Origin: Pirellulaceae bacterium
GTDB taxonomy: Bacteria; Planctomycetota; Planctomycetia; Pirellulales; Pirellulaceae
NCBI GenBank assembly: GCA_020846515.1
Contig: JADLDX010000810.1
Coordinates: forward strand, 1-8,444
Length of the DNA stretch: 8,444 nt
Direction: 5' to 3'
In this document: one piece after another, positions 1-6,000 of the stretch
Layout: each line of letters begins with the position of its first letter
Numbering within the stretch: the first letter of the stretch is position 1
Program-made: the position numbers and the translations under genes
The notes under the pieces: generated by a model
Told to the model about the DNA's origin: nothing
The model's input: only the letters and a program-made list of their open reading frames with translations
Database searches by the model: none

Positions 1-3000
1 GCAGCACCGGATGTCGATCCACTTAGTGCATTCAGATCGATCTCAGAATCGGCACGCACTGAGATATCATCACCTGCATGCAGCACTGCACCGGAACGCA
101 CTGCCGCAGTTGTGCCTGTCGCATCGTCACTATCAAATAGGTCCGCCGAGAGCTGCGAACCGGTAGATACATTACTGGAAACGCTCGCGCGATTGGTGCG
201 TAATAAATTGGCCAATCGTTGAGATGGCTTAGGATTGGCAACTGGAGTACTACTCACCCCATTGTAATTATTCAGCGAAGACAGCAGTCCACGGCGCGCG
301 CCAGTGGCTTCGCCAGTGGCTTGTTGGTCAACTGTCGAGTCGCCATTCTGTAGCGAGTTTGTCGTGTCAGTATCATCGGTATAGGTGGCATCAAATTGGC
401 TGCCCAGCACCCACACAGAGGCCGCAGCTGAGAAAGCGCCCGTCGCCGCAAATCCGCCGCTGACCCCCAAGCTCAGAATATCCTCTGCGGCCAGTGAGTG
501 TACGACGATATCGTTATTGGCTTTGATGACTGCGTCTTCGCCAATGAAAGTAGTCGTATCGTTGCGTACTACACCAATATCACCGGCGCCTGCAAACGAC
601 CCGGCTCCTACAGCTAAGCCACCCGAAATCGAGCGGCCTTTGACCTCGTTGCCTGCCAATACATGCACCGACTGAGTTGCGTCAGCTCCACTAGCTGTCG
701 TGTTGATCTGAGCTCGATCACCGATAAAGGCGGTAGTATCCGCGTCAATCACGTTCACGCTCAAACTACCTGCACCTGCACCGAACCCAGCCGAACCTGC
801 AGCGGCGACATTTAACAGCTCTTCACTCGAGTAGGCTTGCACGATCACGCCGCGCGTGGTGGTGGAGCTGATGGTATTGGTGCTGAAATTGATCGCTGAC
901 AAAACTCCGACGGAGTTGGAATGGGCTTGGGCGTCCACTTTCGCATCATTGGCGATAAAGGCTTGGGTGTCCTTGTGAATCGCATTAACACCGACCGACA
1001 CACCCACACCACCGCCAAATCCCAAACCGGCCGCCCCTGCAATGTTGTCCAAATCGCTCTTATCAGAGGCGAAGACAACCACATTGCCGCCGGCATCTAC
1101 GTCAGCTCCAGCGCCGATTGAAGCATGCGTTTGGTTCTCCAGCTTAAACACCGCTACCGAGCCGCTGCCGCCAAAACTGCCGCCGCCGCTGCCTGCGGCA
1201 GTAATCATCATCGTATCTTCAGTGGTGTTAGCACGCACTTCTACGTCTTGCCTGGCCGCAACAATCGCACCGTCGCCAATAGCCGCTGTGGTGTTCAACT
1301 TCGAAGAGTCGATATTGGCAGATGGTGCAATAGCGCCAGTTCCCGAAACTCCCAACGCACCGGATATGGTGAGTTGCGACAAGTCATTGCCAGCGGCCAC
1401 CAACACGGATTGTGTTCCGCCGGCCGTAGCTTGATTGTTGGCATTGACTTTAGCACTATCGCCAATTTCTGCCGTCGCATCGACTCGCAAGATCGTGGCT
1501 GGAGTCGACATACCAACTGCGAACCCAGCACCAATCCCGGCACCAGCTACGATCTGCGCGATATCGTCCGCATTGGTCGCAGTAACAATCACTCCGCGTC
1601 GGCTCTCGGTCGAGGCGGTTGCGATACGTGGATGAGCAAAACTCGCATCGGTTAGGTCATTGACTTGATCGCCATCGAGATCTTTGCCGCCAATGGTGGG
1701 CGGTGCGACGCGGTTGGTATCAAACGAGCCGTTGAAGAAAACAATATTAAACTGCCCGTTCTTGGCCGATACGGCATCGATCGTACCCAGTCCATCCGCG
1801 TTGACTTCAGCCAACTCGGCAATTCGCGCTTCAGTATTCTTGTGTACGGAAGCTATCGAAGCTGCGCCACCCACTGCAGTACCACCCGAGACACCCGCGC
1901 CACCACTGACAAAGTCCATTTCATTTTGATCGTTAGCCTGAACGAGCACGCTGCCACGCGCATGAGCCGTCGCAGCCACGGTCGGCTCCAAAGCATCGGT
2001 GGGATTGTCACCCAACACAGCTTGCGTGGTAACATCAACACTGTAACCAGCCAAGGCTCCCATAACACTAGTATTTCCGGCTGCACCCACGGAAGCGGCC
2101 ACCGAAAGGATGTTTTCAGAGGAATCTGCCGTCACGCTAATGTTTTGATCGGAATCTAACTGGGCACCGCTGCCAACATAAGCGCGAGTTGTTTTGTCGA
2201 TCAGCACAGCATCCAGCGAGCCGCCGATGCCCTTCTTGCCGGCGCCCGCAATGACACCGGAGACGCTATTCTGCAATAGATCGTTTTGTGCATGGACTTT
2301 AATACCTGGACGCGTGGTACCTGGTGAAGTGACGTTCTTCGCATTCACAGTGGCACCATCATCAATGTGCGCCAGAGTATTCTCGTCAACATGGATAAAG
2401 TTGATCGAGCCTGCGGATGCTTCAGAGCCCGCACCGCTGCCACCAACTGCTATCGGTAACAAGTTCTCTTGACCAGTAGCTTCTACAGTCAATCCAATGG
2501 TACCCGCAGTATTAATAGTCGCTGCTTGGCCTACAGAGGCTTCCGATCGATCTAGGAGCGAGACAATGTTTAGCGATCCACCGATCGATTGATTCTGGGC
2601 AGCAGCTACAGCACCTGCAATGCCATCGACGTGAACACTATTGTCGGCCGTGACAGTAACGTTTCCACCAGCGCTGACGGTAGCCTGATCACCGATCTTG
2701 GAATCCACTGAGTTGATCTGCGACAAGACTTGGATCGCTCCACCATAGTTCGGCTTGTTGACCGAACCACCAAATGCTGGAGCAGCTGCGATCGAGAAAT
2801 AATCTTCTACCGCAGATGCATCGACTTGCACGTTGCCAGTTGCGGTCACGGTTGAGCCGTTACCGATCTGGGCTGTAACCTCTTGGTTAACAAAATTAAC
2901 TGCTACGCCCACGCTGCGACCGAGCTTAAGTCCCAATGCGATGGCGCCGGCACCTGTATTTAGTTCGGTGTGACTACTGGCTTGCACATCAACGCTACCC

Positions 3001-6000
3001 GGCAATTGAACACCGCGTGGACCGGTAATCGTCGTGTTATTGACCACGTTCCCTTCACCAATCTCAGCGCGGGTCGATTCGTTGATGATATTGACGGCTG
3101 CCGCACCGGCGCGAGCTTGATCTCCTCCTCCTGATCCGCCCGCTGCTAAAGCGATTGGATCGCCGATCAGATCGCCGCGAGTGGGATTGATTTGACTGTC
3201 TGCGACAATCCGTAGCGTTCCACCAGTAGTCAATGTCGTGGTGGGACCAGTCAGAGCATTAGTTTCTGAGCGAATGAAATTGACCGCCAGTGCACCACCT
3301 TTACCGTCGGCTAAAACTCCCACCGCCCCGGCACCAGCCACGTTCTGCACTTCCAAGTTGCTGTTGGCAGCGATGTTGATGCCACTGGTGGCCGACACAT
3401 TCATGGTCAATTGGCCGTTCTCGACAGGTGTCTTGCCGATCGATGCTTCAATTTTGTCATCAGCAAAGTTGAGCGCGATCGAGCCCGCGAAGCCATCATC
3501 CTTGGCACCACCACCGGCTTTTGCTCTGGCTTTCAAAGCATGAGAGTTTCCCTCTTCGGAACCGGCTCGTACAGAAACCTGTCGTCCAGATATCCCATTG
3601 TCGTTATGGGCTCGCGCCTCAATCGTTTGCTCTGCGATATTCACTGCGATGGCACCGCCGTATGAATCTTCGTTTGTAGGCGCAACTGCCAGGCCATCTG
3701 CGAGAGCGGCCACATCTCGATCCGACTGAGCGATCACTTCGACAATACCCACAGCGTTGAGCGTACCGCTGATTTCAGCTAGCGTCTTCCCGATCACTAC
3801 GTTGGCTGCTCCCGCTGCTGCGATACCTGTCGTTTCCATGGCGGCCTCGCTTAACTCGGTAAGCTTGTCACCAACTTCCGTCAGCCGGTCTTCCAGACGG
3901 TCCAGAATCTTTTCGCGCGGTTCACCTGGTTCGCGACGAAAACCCTGAGCCCAAGACTGCGCGCGATCTTGAATAGTTTTGGCTTCACCGCTGCCGGCCC
4001 GAGAACCGTTGTGGGTCGCTTCAGCACCAACGATTGCGTCAATTTCGGACAATGCCCGGACACTAGCATCACCGCCGACTACAAATTGGCCGGCCGCATT
4101 CGCATGAGCTTCATCGCGCGCTATATTGACGGCAACCGGAGTACCGATGGCGGTGTCTCCAGAGCCATTGACGATCGACTCTGCCGAACTAATGCTGGTA
4201 CTACTGTGAGTTGCATGAACTTGGAAGTTGCCGGTAGTCACAACATCGATGGATTGCGTGTCTTTCCCTGCGGCAGCTAACGTAGATGTGCGGTGCGCAC
4301 CGACTGCTAGTGCAGGGCTAATTGCCAATCCCCCTTCGCCTTGTAACGTGGGCTTGGAGGTAGCACCCGTCTCAGCGCGAGTGTGAGCAGAGTAGTCGCC
4401 GCTTGCATCGACTACGAAGTCTTTCATTTGACCTGTAAAGATTGCCCCGGTGACTTCCGCATGGCTGCTGTTTTGTGACGCGTTGATTACAATCGATGGC
4501 CCAATACCAGTTGTGGGACTGCCTGCAACGCTCGCATCCGCTTTCGCCACGCTCGTAGTCTCATTCCGCGAACTAACCGTCAAATTCTGGTTGACCGCAG
4601 CCAGATCTGGATTGCTCGACGCGACAAGTTGCACGTTGGCTCCATTGCGAATTGCCGCCAGCGAATCGTTCTCGACCGACTGAATCGTCAACGCACCAGC
4701 AAAGCCAATCTTATCGACTCCGGCACCTGAAATGGATTGTGCAGAGAAGTTGTGATCACTTTCTCCCGCAGCATCGGTACCGGCGTCGACTGTCAAGGTC
4801 GCCGCCCGAATCGTGGCATTGCCAGCTACCATGGCTTCCGACTTGACTCTGGCCACATTAAGTGCAATGGCCACGCCGACACCGGTTTGCGATGGATCAG
4901 GCTTAACCGGCGGCTGATTGTTGCCACCGTTCTGTCCACTCTGCACATCATTGTTTTCACCAGCCGGTATAGCTACAGCGCTGGCGTCTGCGACCGTGGT
5001 GATACTCACTTGAGACTTGGCTCGAACCTGCATGGAGCCTTCAGCCTTTACGTCTGCACCGCCAGCCACGTGAGCAGTAGCCGTGGACCGACCAACGTTG
5101 AGAGCAAACGCACCAGCCAAACTCATCGAGCCATCCGGAGTTTCTGCTTCGGGAGTATCTTCATCGATAGCCTGATTATCATCCGCTTTCTCCAATATGT
5201 TTTTGGAACTACTGGTCTTAACGGATACCTCACCTTTGCCCAGCTCGTCGGACTTCTTGTCTGCTTCGCCACCACGAGCGCTAGCCTTGGCGTTGCCGGT
5301 CGAGGTCGCTGAGTTGTTTGCCGAGACATTGACATTTCCATCGCTGTCCCAATTGCCTGCGATCTCTGCGCTGGCTGTTTCATTAACGAAATCCATTTCG
5401 AAGACCAGGCCGACCGCTGTTTTGGTCGCGCGACTATCGCCTTCCGCATTGGTTATTGTTGAACCTTGATGCTTGGATTCAACCGACACATTGCCCGCTG
5501 CGTGACTGCGACCGGTCGCCGAACCTGACAAACGCGCGCTGGTGTCGTTGACCACACGCGCCAACGCATCCACAAAAGTGACTGCCGCTTCGCCGGTGTC
5601 TTTTTCGGCGCCTGCACCACCCTTAGCGATGGTGGATGTGTTGTGGACCGAGTTGGCTTGTACCGACACGTCGCCTGCACCGGCTTGTGTGAGTGTAGTC
5701 GCATCGCGCACCAAAGCGTTATCTTCAATCTCTGCATGCGTGGTATTGCGCGTTACATTAATCGCGACCGATGCGCCACGGCCGCGTTTCGATCCACTTG
5801 CATTTGTTGATGGCTTAGCCGTATTGGACGAATCTGATAAACTGCTAGCCTCAACCTTTAAGGCCCCCGCCTCGATATCGATGGTCGCGGCCTTAATCCG
5901 CGCGTCAACTGTATTGGTTATGCCATTGATGGCCAACGAGCCGGCTGTTCCAACTTCTCCACCGCCAGCACCTGAAACGGATTCAGTAACAAAGCTACTC

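Larger units (their letters stand above)
3..785 (-). repeat. Four-unit block T4, cut by the window edge (residues 2554-2814)
   Basis: Units start near 785 (GAGAGSLSVN), 605 (GSFAGAGDIGV) and 443 (TGAFSAAASVWV). The first ends NEVKGRSISGG and the second AEDILSLGVSGG, matching their counterparts in T1-T3. The third is interrupted after its first strand by a roughly 90-residue insertion, then resumes with AVLHAGDDISVRADSEIDL. The fourth unit would begin at or beyond base 1. The frame is still open at the edge. Confidence 0.7.

Noticed and set aside
1161..1200. GC-rich run of GCC/GCT resembling a hairpin or terminator
   Set aside because: It encodes the Gly/Ser run SGGGSFGGSGS in frame, has no T-tract, and sits within the coding region.
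3831..4001. Possible gene boundary or frameshift where the sequence changes character
   Set aside because: The same frame continues through both sides without a stop, and the segment matches the insertion slot of the other blocks, so it is an insertion in one protein.
5123..5449. Minus-strand open frame of 108 codons in another frame (and those at 845-1096, 1853-2086 and 5453-5737)
   Set aside because: They are out-of-frame readings of the giant gene, overlapping intact repeat units; none has a motif of its own.
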